From the NCBI RefSeq assembly GCF_965204935.1, contig NZ_CBDBFO010000002.1: DNA of 64,000 nt; one strand, 5' to 3'. Within the stretch, counting starts at the first letter, position 1. Each line of letters begins with the position of its first letter. This stretch comes from Hoeflea_A sp965204935. Its GTDB lineage: Bacteria; Pseudomonadota; Alphaproteobacteria; Rhizobiales; Rhizobiaceae. The notes below the pieces were generated by a model, which worked only from the letters and a program-made list of their open reading frames with translations, made no database searches and was not told where the DNA came from. Below are positions 55,719-64,000 of this stretch, one piece after another. The translations under genes and the position numbers were made by a program.

Positions 55719-56441
55719 CTAAAGGCCGTTCAGGACATCCTTGACGGCGTTGATCGCTTCACGATCGGCGGTGATCAGGGCCTCGCTGGCGGAAAATCCG
55801 AGCGCAGGGATAGCTGCATCGTATTGCCTTGAAGCGCGGCTGAAGGATCCGTGGACATCGCGCACGCCCGTGCGCTCGATGATGGATGCCACATTGTCCG
55901 CAGTGATACCGCTGCCGGCCATGATCGAAACGCGGCCACCCGCGTGATCCACGTAGCGGCGGATTTCGTCGGCGCCTGCGACAGCCGTGGCGGCGCCACC
56001 CGATGTGAGAATGCGGTCAATCCCGAGATCGGCTGCGATATCGATTGCCAGTACCTTGTCGTCAACGAGATCGAAGGCCCTGTGCAGGGTGACTTCGAGG
56101 CCGCGGGCGGCGTCGACAAGGGCCTCAAGCGATGTCTCGTCAAGCCAACCACCCGTTCCGGCGCCGATCACCACACCGGCCAGCCCAACCTCGCGGCAGG
56201 CATGGATGTCGTCAATCATCTGCTCGATCTCGCAACCGGAGAACTCGAAATCCCCGGCGCGCGGCCGGATCAGCGTGTGCACAGCGACGCCGACTTCCGC
56301 GGCCGCGATCATCAGGCCAGCGCTTGGCGTCAGGCCGCCCAGTTCCAGCGCCGAGCAAAGTTCGATCCGGTCAACATCGGCGGCGGCCGCTGTTTGAAGC
56401 GACAGGAGATTGTCGACGCAAACCTCTAGGCTGATTTCGCT
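55719..56441 (-). CDS. cutC: CutC-family protein with damaged start
   Basis: Open frame of 241 codons with the full CutC fold: LEVCVDNLLSLQTAAAADVDRIELCS at the start, GLTPSAGLM, HTLIRPRAGDF, DIHACREVGLAGVVIG, HRAFDLV, RILTSGGAATA and IMAGSGITADNV. CutC is a TIM-barrel protein linked to copper homeostasis. No ATG, GTG or TTG is in frame until 56312, which would drop 43 residues including the conserved first strand. AAGGAG lies 9 bp before ATAG at 56442-56445, and deleting one base there would create an ATG at the expected start, so a single-base insertion is suspected. Overlaps the ROK gene end by 71 bp. Confidence 0.75.
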   Translation of the reverse strand, partial: SEISLEVCVDNLLSLQTAAAADVDRIELCSALELGGLTPSAGLMIAAAEVGVAVHTLIRPRAGDFEFSGCEIEQMIDDIHACREVGLAGVVIGAGTGGWLDETSLEALVDAARGLEVTLHRAFDLVDDKVLAIDIAADLGIDRILTSGGAATAVAGADEIRRYVDHAGGRVSIMAGSGITADNVASIIERTGVRDVHGSFSRASRQYDAAIPALGFSASEALITADREAINAVKDVLNGL

Positions 56442-57381
56442 CTATGGCCGACATCTCCTTCATGAGCTGGGCGTAGATTCCCCAAAGGCCGCCATTGTGC
56501 CCGGTCTGTCCCTTGACCACCAGCGGCGTGGGGCGGGGCAACAGGACCTTGCGTTGCACTTCGCTGTCAATGGCCGAAAGCAATATGAGCGCGTTCGACA
56601 GACCGCCGCCGACCGGAACGATCTGCGCGCCGGTAATGTTGAGCGTTATCGCCAGTGCATCGCTCAGCAGCGAAACATAGGACGAAACGGTTGCGGTGCA
56701 GGCGGCATCGCCGCCGGCCCAGCCATCGATAATCGTTTTGCTCTCACTCAGCGGATTGCCGGAAGCCGCATGCATGGCCTCCAGCCCGCGGGCGCCGCCG
56801 ACCGTGTTGATGCAGCCCTTTTGCCCGCAGGCACAGGCGAATTGCGGCACGAAACCGGGCGCGGACGGATCCTGTTTCTGGATAAAGGGTCCGTGACCCC
56901 ACTCGCCGGCGGATCCCCCGAAGCCGCGAACCAGGTCGCCGCGATAGACCTGCGCGCCGCCGACCCCGGTGCCGAGGATGATTGCAAAGACATTTTCATA
57001 GGAGCGCCCTGCGCCAAATGTCGCTTCTGCCAGCGCAAAACAATCGGCGTCGTTTTCAACGCGGATGCTTTCTTTCAGCGCAGCGCCCATTCGCGTTCCG
57101 ATGGCCGCCTCCAGGTCCGCCGCCAGATTGACACTGGCGAGAAACGGCAGCTGTGCTGCGTGGACGGATCCATTTTCAGCGTCGATGCTTCCCGCGATAG
57201 AGATGCCCAGCCGGTCTTGCGGCCCGATGCCTTCCGACAACAGCAGTGTTGCCAATCGATCCAGGAAGGTATCGTAGTCAGAAGGTGATGAAATCGACGC
57301 GGTCTCCGCAAGTCCGTCAGCGCCGCTGACACCCAGCTTGATGAATGAACCACCGATGTCGAGGCAGAATATCTTGCACAT
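56371..57381 (-). CDS. ROK-family sugar kinase
   Basis: 336 aa. ATP-binding DIGGSFIKLGV at the start, ENDADCFALAE catalytic region, GTGVGGAQVYRGDLVRG, GEWGH, and the zinc site CACGQKGC. Phosphorylates a hexose or amino sugar. The last about 20 residues (after KEMSA) overlap cutC in another frame and look unlike ROK proteins, in line with the one-base lesion suspected at 56442. The ATG at 57381 follows AGGA. Confidence 0.9.
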   Translation of the reverse strand: MCKIFCLDIGGSFIKLGVSGADGLAETASISSPSDYDTFLDRLATLLLSEGIGPQDRLGISIAGSIDAENGSVHAAQLPFLASVNLAADLEAAIGTRMGAALKESIRVENDADCFALAEATFGAGRSYENVFAIILGTGVGGAQVYRGDLVRGFGGSAGEWGHGPFIQKQDPSAPGFVPQFACACGQKGCINTVGGARGLEAMHAASGNPLSESKTIIDGWAGGDAACTATVSSYVSLLSDALAITLNITGAQIVPVGGGLSNALILLSAIDSEVQRKVLLPRPTPLVVKGQTGHNGGLWGIYAQLMKEMSAIERNQPRGLRRQSPVASNSGRRRC

Positions 57382-57394
57382 GGTGTCCTGGCGC

Positions 57395-57967
57395 CTAACC
57401 CGGCATGCCGCCGACATTGGACAAAAGCTCCGCGACATTGGCGGCGCCGAGTTTTTTCAGCAGCCTGGCCCGGTAGGCTTCGACTGTGCGCGGCGATATT
57501 TCCAGTATCCGGGCGATATCCTTGCTGGTGCGTCCCTCTCCAAGATGCATGACGATCTGGCGTTCACGCATGGTCAGCGCAATCACCGGCCGTTCGTGGG
57601 ACAGGTCCGCCATACTCCACACCGCGTGGGCAAGCGGTTCTTCCCGGGTCAGCGAATTGCCCCGCACCCGGCACCAGAAGAGCGAGCCGTCGCGGCGCGC
57701 CATGATGCGCTCGTCCGAGTAGCGGCCGGTTTCGCGCAGCGGCTGCAGGCCGATATTGCCGATCTTCACGAATTCATCGAGTGATGGATAGAGGATGGCA
57801 AAGGACTGGTCGCGCAGCGCGTCCCCTTCATAGCCGAACATTTCCGCAAACGCCTTGTTGTAAAAGCGGATGATCCGGTGCTGTGTCATGACGATCCCGA
57901 TCGGCGCTTCGTTGAAGGCCGTTTCGAGCATGAACTGGGGATCCATCGGTGCGTGCGGCGGTATCAT
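57395..57967 (-). CDS. PAS-LuxR two-domain transcriptional regulator
   Basis: 190 aa. PAS domain (about residues 12-118: APIGIVMTQHRIIRFYNKAFAEMFGY) and a C-terminal LuxR-type HTH (about 128-188: TMRERQIVMHLGEGRTSKDIARILEISPRTVEAYRARLLKKLG, by position). No AHL domain and no receiver. It is divergent from the Liv-type operon at 58330 and 13 bp after the ROK start. Starts possible at 57967 or 57946. The 362-bp divergent gap (57968-58329) shows no gene and should hold promoters. Confidence 0.88.
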   Translation of the reverse strand: MIPPHAPMDPQFMLETAFNEAPIGIVMTQHRIIRFYNKAFAEMFGYEGDALRDQSFAILYPSLDEFVKIGNIGLQPLRETGRYSDERIMARRDGSLFWCRVRGNSLTREEPLAHAVWSMADLSHERPVIALTMRERQIVMHLGEGRTSKDIARILEISPRTVEAYRARLLKKLGAANVAELLSNVGGMPG

Positions 57968-58329
57968 CGGACTGTGGTTGATCTCTGATTTTCCCTTGTG
58001 ACAATGGTATTCGCTAACCGACCGGTCGGGTTTGCAAGCCGGGACGAAATGCGGTCCCGGTATGTGTTCGTATAGGATGGGAACAAGAAAAGATAACAGA
58101 AACAAAATCTTGTTCGCAATCAACCCATCCCGGCGGCCAAATGGAACAAGGCGAATCATCCATCGCAATTCAACCCTCGACAGTAGCGTATTTCTACCAT
58201 CTTGATCGCGGCGCGCCAAACGCGGGATAATCGGCCATCCATCGCACACTAGGTCCGGCGATACACGAACCCGTTCGCATAACGTACGGGGACGGTTGCC
58301 TTTTGTCGCTGGCCGGGAGGAGGAGAAGC

Positions 58330-58631
58330 ATGAAGAAACTGGTATCCACCCTTGCCATTGCCTCTGCATTGTCGCTGGCGGGAATGGCCTTTGCCGCTGA
58401 CGATCCTGTCAAGATAGCGCTCGTCCACGGACTCTCGGGCTCGACATTCGAGGCTTTTTCCAAGCAAAGCCACACCGGCTTCAAGCTCGGCCTTGAATAT
58501 GCCACGGACGGCACCATGAAGATCAATGGCCGCGACATCGAGATCATCGAAAAGGACACGCAATTCAAACCCGATGTGGCACGCGCCGTACTGGCGGAAG
58601 CCTATGGCGACGACGACGTGCTGATCGCCGT
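58330..58631 (+). pseudogene. Liv-type substrate-binding protein, 5' part (IS66-interrupted)
   Basis: First about 100 codons of an amino-acid-type periplasmic binding protein: signal peptide (about 1-23, AFA-A), mature start DDPVKIALVHGLSGSTFEAF. GGAGGAG precedes the ATG. An IS66 element follows the target ATCGCCGT at 58624-58631. Continues at 61260. Removing the IS and one 8-bp duplication restores LIAVGGTSSGVT. Confidence 0.92.
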
Positions 58632-58754
58632 GTAATACCGGCATAACACCGGGCAGAATTCAGGCGTCAGAGCGGACGCTCTTTCTGTTTCCATGATTTT
58701 CTGGAGGCATCAACGAATGGGGGAATTGTGCTTGCGGTGGCTGGGGTGGGGATT

Positions 58755-59342
58755 CTATTGGAATCGCGCAATAGCTGCTCGCCTTTTTTCAAGTTCCGCG
58801 TCTTCCGGATTCCAGTTGTCACTTCCATCGAAGTAATCGGGATAGTACTCCCGGTATTCAGAATCCGGGTTTTCGAATGCTGCCAAGAATTCAGAGTATC
58901 CCCATACGCCTCCTATGTCCTCAAGTGGACAACGCCCGCTACCGGAAACAAGATATGGATACTGTCTGTCCTTATGTGCCGACTGAATCTTTCCAATACG
59001 GATTTTGTGTCTCCATGAGTCTCCGAAATCATAGAGGTAATTGAATTCGGGTTTGCCTTGCAAAAAGTCTATGACGTCGAGAACGGTAGCAGAGGCGTCT
59101 GATTTGGGGCTGGAGAAATACTGATCACTATCAGCACTCCAAGTGACAACTTGCTCATACCGGATCGCCTCAAATTCCCATAGATGGCAGTTGTGCCACC
59201 CCATTGCGGCCTGAATGTATAAGTGGAGGTCATTAAGGCATGTGTTCGCAGGGACATCCATTCGTCTTGTGACCCTGGGCTTCACATCCCGCAACGTGAT
59301 GCTGAGACGAACTATATCAAGTTGATTGCCAGCCTGAGCCAT
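58755..59342 (-). CDS. Plasmid pRiA4b ORF-3 family protein (IS passenger)
   Basis: 195 aa. IVRLSITLRDVKPRVTRRM, then TCLNDLHLYIQAAMGWHNCHLWEF and FNYLYDFGDSWRHKIRIGKI are the family hallmarks. ORF-3 proteins are often carried by transposable elements and defence islands; their role is unknown. Same strand as, and downstream of, tnpC. Confidence 0.9.
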   Translation of the reverse strand: MAQAGNQLDIVRLSITLRDVKPRVTRRMDVPANTCLNDLHLYIQAAMGWHNCHLWEFEAIRYEQVVTWSADSDQYFSSPKSDASATVLDVIDFLQGKPEFNYLYDFGDSWRHKIRIGKIQSAHKDRQYPYLVSGSGRCPLEDIGGVWGYSEFLAAFENPDSEYREYYPDYFDGSDNWNPEDAELEKRRAAIARFQ

Positions 59343-59495
59343 TGTGTGAAACGTCCTGCTATATGTGTCGATATGATTGCGCCGTCAGACGGATGAACCA
59401 TCGCCACAATGCAAGATTGGAAATGTCATGTCGACCGCATCTTCACAATCCAGCTGTCGCGCAATGCAATCTCGATCTTGCCGAAGAGTGGCTGT

Positions 59496-61136
59496 TCAGG
59501 ATGCAAAATGAGACTGGCCTACGAGTTGCGGCAGAGCGGGCACCGGTTTCCCATTGAGGCCCAGCCTATCCCCCAAATAGTCCCAAAACGAGATGCCGAG
59601 TTTGTTGCAGGTCTTGAGCAGCGACAAGAAGGTGTCGCGGTTGGTCCGACCAATGTCACTGCGCGTCCCACCTGAAATCTTGCGCTTGACTACAACAACT
59701 CGGATATCGTTCTCGGAACCGTTGGTGTGCAGCGGTATTTCCGGATGCTCCAGAACCATCAGCAGTTCAGCCTTGTTGGCGTGCAATCGCCTCAACAGAT
59801 TATCAAGGGCTGCAAAACCGGTTCGGTGGCGGAATATCTGGTCGAAGCGGTTTTGCAAGACCGCCTTGCGCTGTGGACTTGGGTTGAGACGGTAGGTTTT
59901 GAGGCATTCATAGTAGAGCCAGATCAGCCTGCGGGTGCGCTGTTGAATGGCATAGTGCTTATCTGTGAAGGTGTTGAGCTTATGCACCAACCGTTCGGCG
60001 TGAATCCAACACAACGCATGATCGCCGACTTTGAACTGTTTGGCATCATCACTGACGATCACCGTATCGGTGAGCAAGCCATGTGCGCTGATACTGCCCC
60101 ATAACGCACCCTCGGTGGCAAGGCGCGTGGGATCAGGTGTGACTTTCAGTGCAGTGATCCCGAGCCGGTCGAGATGGGCCTGCCAGTCTGCGCAGTTCGG
60201 GAAATACTTATCTTCAGCGTCAATCAACAACTGGCGAACCGGAGCATTGAGAGAACGCTGCTGCATATAGGCAAGTGCATCGGCGTTGATCACATAGTCT
60301 TCATGCCCGGCCCGCAGGAGTTCGAGAAAGTTGATGCGGCTTTTAGAACCGGTTGTGGAAAAGAAGGAAAACCGATCATTGCCGATCTGGGTGCAGTAGC
60401 CGTTTTGGGCTTTGTGGCGTGCCCCGGTGTCGTCGACCGTCACCCATGACGCCGCGTCCAATCCCGTCTGCAATATTGCGCGTGCTTCCAAGGCAAAATG
60501 CTCATGACCCTCATTCAAAAACCGCATGACCTGGCGCTCGGAGATATCTATGCCGATTTCGCTCAGGAGCTTTACCAATCGTCCCACAGTGACTTGGCCT
60601 TGATGGTATTGCATCAGCACAAAACGGCGCAGTTCGGCACCAAAATGGCCCTTGAGGCCCTGTGGCAGCGGAGCCACGACAGTCTTACCATCAGGTGTCA
60701 ACCAGCGCTCGCGCCGAAACCGGGTGGTCACTGGCTGAATGATGAGATCCTGAACGAGGAAGTCCTCGTACCCTTTGAAGCGGGAACCCTCTGGAACGTC
60801 CGCTTTTACAATCCGGTCTTTCATTGAACCGTGCCGAGGTGGCTTCTTTTTGCCGCGTCCACAGCTTTTATTGCCGTTCTTACGCGCCTTTTTCTCGCTG
60901 GCCTGGTTCATGCCGCTTGGTTTGCTCGGCTTGATGTCCGGTCGCCCATTCACCCCTTTTAATCGAGCGACCTCGTCGCGCAGATTGGCAATTGTCTGTT
61001 TCTGTTCGGCAATCACCTGATTTTGTTCAGCGACGATTTGCTTCAACTCGGCCACCTCGCCGAGCAGGGTCACAACCAGATCTTTGAGTTCTGTATTCGA
61101 CAGATCATCAAGTGCGTGAGGTGGGAAATCCGACAT
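59496..61136 (-). CDS. IS66-family transposase (TnpC)
   Basis: 546 aa. N-terminal leucine-zipper-like coiled coil (residues about 20-60), a basic linker, and a DDE_IS66 core (ASWVTVDDTGARHKAQNG; TVIVSDDAKQF; HTNGSENDIRVVVVKRKISGG). Intact frame. Confidence 0.94.
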   Translation of the reverse strand: MSDFPPHALDDLSNTELKDLVVTLLGEVAELKQIVAEQNQVIAEQKQTIANLRDEVARLKGVNGRPDIKPSKPSGMNQASEKKARKNGNKSCGRGKKKPPRHGSMKDRIVKADVPEGSRFKGYEDFLVQDLIIQPVTTRFRRERWLTPDGKTVVAPLPQGLKGHFGAELRRFVLMQYHQGQVTVGRLVKLLSEIGIDISERQVMRFLNEGHEHFALEARAILQTGLDAASWVTVDDTGARHKAQNGYCTQIGNDRFSFFSTTGSKSRINFLELLRAGHEDYVINADALAYMQQRSLNAPVRQLLIDAEDKYFPNCADWQAHLDRLGITALKVTPDPTRLATEGALWGSISAHGLLTDTVIVSDDAKQFKVGDHALCWIHAERLVHKLNTFTDKHYAIQQRTRRLIWLYYECLKTYRLNPSPQRKAVLQNRFDQIFRHRTGFAALDNLLRRLHANKAELLMVLEHPEIPLHTNGSENDIRVVVVKRKISGGTRSDIGRTNRDTFLSLLKTCNKLGISFWDYLGDRLGLNGKPVPALPQLVGQSHFAS

Positions 61137-61259
61137 AACCTCATCGACTCACAAAAACATCTCGGTGAGAACCCCAGCAGCGCTGATCGAGTCGATTTGC
61201 CGCACCACCGGAAATGACAAATCAAAACACAATGCTGCCCGGTGTTATGCCGGTATTAC

Positions 61260-62168
61260 ATCGCCGTGGGCGGAACGTCATCGGGCGTCACCAAGGGCAT
61301 GCTGCCCATCGCCGAGGAATATGAGCGCATCCTTCTGGTCGAGCCCGCGGTCGCCGATTCGCTGACCGGACCCGATTCCAACCGCTATGTCTTCAAGACG
61401 TCGCGCAACTCATCGATGGACATGCAGGCGCAGGCCCTGGCCCTGAAACCCGGACCGGATCTGCATGTGGCAACACTGGCCGAGGACTATGCCTTCGGAA
61501 AGGACGGCATAGCCGCATTCAAGACAGCCCTGGAAGGCTCGGGTGCGACCATCGTCGCCGAGGAATACGTGCCGTTGAAAACAACGGATTTCACGGCTGC
61601 CGCCGAGCGCATGTTTGCCGCGCTGAGAGACAAGGAAGGGCGAAAGGTTATCCTGATCTATGTGGCCGGGGGCGGCGATCCCATGGGCAAGATCAAGGCC
61701 ATGCAGCCGGAACGCTACGGCATCGAGATCTCGACCGGTGGCCACATCCTTCCCGTTCTGCCGACTTACAAGCGCGTGCCCGGCATGGAAGGCGCCATTT
61801 ACTACTACTTCGAGAACCCGGACAATCCGATCAATGACTGGCTCGTCGAGGAACACAACAAACGCTTTGGCTCGCCTCCGGATTTCTTCACCGCCGGTGG
61901 CATGGCAGCCGGCCTCGCCGTCGCCAAGGCCCTGCAAAGCACCGACGACTGGGACACCGAAAGCCTGATCGAGACCATGCAGGGCATGTCCTGGGACACG
62001 CCCAAGGGCCAGATGACCTTCCGTCCGGAAGATCACCAGGCGCTGCAGTCGATGTACCACTTCAAGATCAAGGTCGACGATAATGTCGACTGGGCCATCC
62101 CCGAGCTTGTCCGTGAGATCAAGCCTGACGAGATGAGCATCCCGGTCGGCCGCAACAACCAGGAATAG
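61260..62168 (+). pseudogene. Liv-type substrate-binding protein, 3' part
   Basis: Last about 300 codons of the interrupted binding protein, from IAVGGTSSGVTKGMLPIAEEY through ALALKPGPDLHVATLAEDYAFGKDG to the end at GRNNQE. Frame continues from the 5' part when the IS is removed. Without a signal peptide the fragment cannot reach the periplasm, so the transporter has probably lost its binding protein. Confidence 0.9.
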
Positions 62169-62312
62169 GCTCTCGCGCCCGGAGCCTCCCTGCAGCCGCC
62201 CGTGCGGAGGTGGGGAGGTCCCGGACATGCCCGGCCCCTTTCCGGCGCAAGCCCGTCGCGAGATCGGCCGGACATCTGCTGCCTCTTTCATCGCAATCCA
62301 ACGGTACACACC

Positions 62313-63080
62313 ATGACCTCCGCATCCCTGCGCACCGAGGATCTGACCATCCGTTTTGGCGGCCATGCCGCCGTCAACATGGTCTCCTGCGGCTTCAAGG
62401 CCGGTGAACTGACGGTCATCGTCGGGCCGAACGGTGCGGGAAAGACCACCTATTTCAACCTGATCTCCGGCCAGTTGCGCCCTTCGGCGGGGCGCATCTT
62501 CAAGGGCGATCGGGACATTACGGCACTGAGCGCATCGGCCCGGGCGAAAGCCGGCATTGGCCGCGCCTTTCAGTTGACCAACCTGTTTCCGCAGCTTTCG
62601 GTGCTGGAGAATGTCCGCCTCGCGGTCCAGGCTCAGGCCGGGCTGGGGCCTGTTCTGTTCCGCAGCGCCCGGTCCTTTTCCAAATTGCGCGACGAAGCCT
62701 ATGCCTATCTGGAAGCAACGCGCCTGCAGTCGGCCGCCGCGCTTCCGGTGACCGCGTTGCCCCATGGCGACCAGCGCAAGCTCGAGATCGCGCTGCTGCT
62801 GGCGCTCAAGCCCGATATCTTCATGTTCGATGAACCCACGGCCGGCATGTCCGTCGACGAGGCACCCGTCATACTTGAATTGATCGAGGAGATCAGGAAA
62901 GACACCGGCAAGACTATTCTACTGGTCGAGCACAAGATGGAGGTCGTGCGTTCGCTCGCCGACCGGATCATCGTCCTGCACAATGGAGAACTGGTTGCCG
63001 ACGGCAAGCCCGACGAGGTCATTGCGTTGCCGCTGGTGCGCGACATCTATCTCGGCATGCCGGCGGAGGATGCGGCATGA
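62313..63080 (+). CDS. Liv-type ABC transporter ATP-binding protein (LivG-like)
   Basis: 255 aa. Walker A (GPNGAGKTT), a degenerate signature (ALPHGDQRKLEIALLLA), Walker B (IFMFDEPTAGMS) and H-loop (ILLVEHKME). The ATG at 62313 is family-typical; the frame is open upstream to 62202. Its stop overlaps the next ATPase start by four bases. Confidence 0.92.
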   Translation: MTSASLRTEDLTIRFGGHAAVNMVSCGFKAGELTVIVGPNGAGKTTYFNLISGQLRPSAGRIFKGDRDITALSASARAKAGIGRAFQLTNLFPQLSVLENVRLAVQAQAGLGPVLFRSARSFSKLRDEAYAYLEATRLQSAAALPVTALPHGDQRKLEIALLLALKPDIFMFDEPTAGMSVDEAPVILELIEEIRKDTGKTILLVEHKMEVVRSLADRIIVLHNGELVADGKPDEVIALPLVRDIYLGMPAEDAA

Positions 63081-63799
63081 CGTCTCCGATCCTCCAGCTC
63101 GACGGCGTCAGCACCGATATCGCGCAGTATCACATCCTGCACGACATATCGCTCAGCGTGCCCGAAGGCGGCGTTCACGTGCTGCTGGGCCGCAATGGTG
63201 CTGGCAAGACCACGACCCTTCGCACCATCATGGGCCTATGGCAGGCGCGTGCCGGCGCGATCCGCTTTCGCGGCGACGACATCGCGGCGCTGCACACCAG
63301 CGACATTGCCCGCAAGGGTATCGCCTTTGTGCCGGAAAACATGGGCATATTTGGTGGCCTCACGGTTGAGGAGAACATGCGCCTCGCCACCCATGACGGC
63401 GGTTTCGATGACGACCGGCTGGGCCGCATCTACGCGCTGTTTCCGGCGCTTGAAACCTTCTGGACGAAGTCCGCCTGGTCGCTTTCCGGCGGCCAGAAGC
63501 AGATGCTGGCGATTGCCCGCGCGATCATCGAAAAGCGCGACCTCATCCTCATTGATGAGCCGACTAAGGGTCTCGCGCCGGCGATTATCCTGTCAATGGT
63601 CGATGCCTTCCGCGAGATCGCCAGGGAAACGACGATCCTTCTTGTCGAGCAGAACTTTCTCTTTGCCAAGTCGCTGGGCCAAACCGTCGCCGTCATCGAC
63701 GACGGGCGTATCGCCCATACCGGTTCGATGGCCGAACTCGTCGAGGACACGGCGCTGCAGACGCGGCTGCTCAGCCTGTCGCTCGACACGCATCAATAG
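63077..63799 (+). CDS. Liv-type ABC transporter ATP-binding protein (LivF-like)
   Basis: 240 aa. Walker A (GRNGAGKTT), signature (SLSGGQKQM), Walker B (LILIDEPTKGLAP) and H-loop-like VEQN, the typical LivF arrangement. Coupled to livG upstream and 9 bp before the permease gene. Confidence 0.94.
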   Translation: MTSPILQLDGVSTDIAQYHILHDISLSVPEGGVHVLLGRNGAGKTTTLRTIMGLWQARAGAIRFRGDDIAALHTSDIARKGIAFVPENMGIFGGLTVEENMRLATHDGGFDDDRLGRIYALFPALETFWTKSAWSLSGGQKQMLAIARAIIEKRDLILIDEPTKGLAPAIILSMVDAFREIARETTILLVEQNFLFAKSLGQTVAVIDDGRIAHTGSMAELVEDTALQTRLLSLSLDTHQ

Positions 63800-63808
63800 G
63801 GGGCCGCC

Positions 63809-64000
63809 ATGGATTCATTCAACAGGGCATTCGAGCGCTACGGTGGAATAAACCTTCTGCCGGTCCTGCTCGCGCTGATCGCCTTCATTTTGATCGGCTC
63901 GCCTTCGACCTGGGTCACGCTGACCGTGGCCGGGCTTGCCATGGGCATGATGATCTTCCTCATGGCTTCGGGTCTCAGCCTCGTCTTCGGCCTGATGGAC
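63809..64000 (+). CDS. Liv-type ABC transporter permease (LivH-like), partial
   Basis: The first 64 codons, cut by the window edge. Two hydrophobic segments (LLPVLLALIAFILIG and LAMGMMIFLMASGLSLVFGL), the second matching the LivH start (G-L-S-L-V-F-G-L-M-D). Third gene of the second Liv operon. Confidence 0.85.
   Translation, partial: MDSFNRAFERYGGINLLPVLLALIAFILIGSPSTWVTLTVAGLAMGMMIFLMASGLSLVFGLMD

Larger units (their letters stand above)
58632..61259 (-). mobile_element. IS66-family element with pRiA4b passenger gene
   Basis: 2628 bp, ends GTAATACCGGCATAACACC inverted, 8-bp target duplication ATCGCCGT (58624-58631 and 61260-61267). Contains tnpC and a pRiA4b ORF-3-type gene in place of tnpA/tnpB. 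It splits the binding-protein gene of the second Liv operon. Different from the IS66 copies at 34636 and 39478. Confidence 0.95.

Overview
The window looks like chromosome of a Hyphomicrobiales (Rhizobiales) alphaproteobacterium, probably marine. The order rpsA-cmk-aroA-TIGR02300-tRNA-Ala(GGC) is typical of that order, the EPSP synthase is a class II enzyme close to Agrobacterium CP4, and there is a cupin DMSP lyase-like gene. Base composition is GC-rich except in some intergenic and mobile stretches.

Layout. 0-7 kb: a LuxR-type regulator with all the usual acyl-homoserine-lactone (AHL)-pocket residues, divergent from a branched-chain-amino-acid-type (Liv) ABC operon. The second permease of that operon is fused to an alpha/beta hydrolase resembling the AHL lactonase AidH; a VOC protein follows. 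7-11 kb: two class III nucleotide cyclases around a GNAT gene. 11-15.6 kb: a minus-strand cluster of YcaO, TfuA, a zinc-metallopeptidase-like protein and a protein ending in eight SGAR(V/I/G) repeats, which is a candidate ribosomal-peptide modification locus. 15.7-21.5 kb: aspartate/alanine exchange (aspT-aspD), with aspT broken by an IS5-family element that is itself broken by an IS110/IS1111-type element. 21.5-30.5 kb: a TPR protein, a permease with a divergent LysR, and the rpsA-cmk-aroA housekeeping block.

30.5-42.6 kb: remains of an integrative element beside tRNA-Ala: a large serine recombinase reading into the tRNA, small accessory genes and a 5'-truncated VirD4-type coupling protein, followed by IS66, IS21, a helicase fragment, and a second IS66 copy in inverted orientation containing another IS110/IS1111 element. 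42.6-47.4 kb: a surface-polysaccharide-like patch (truncated acyltransferase, Mur-ligase-like, formyltransferase, GT25, pyruvyltransferase). 47.6-50.3 kb: an intact copy of the IS5 element and an IS1380 element. 50.4-55 kb: a CHASE2-adenylate cyclase, a TPR/beta-barrel protein and a FecR protein. 55-57.4 kb: DMSP lyase-like cupin, CutC and ROK kinase. 57.4-64 kb: a PAS-LuxR regulator divergent from a second Liv-type ABC operon, whose binding-protein gene is split by an IS66 element carrying a pRiA4b ORF-3 passenger.

The main points for follow-up are (1) the LuxR / Liv importer / AidH-like fusion, which could take up and degrade a signal molecule; (2) the YcaO-TfuA-peptidase-repeat cluster; and (3) short guide-like copies of element-end and target sequence inside the 3' noncoding end of an IS110-family element, as expected for a seekRNA/bridge RNA. 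Many insertions are recent enough to show exact target duplications.
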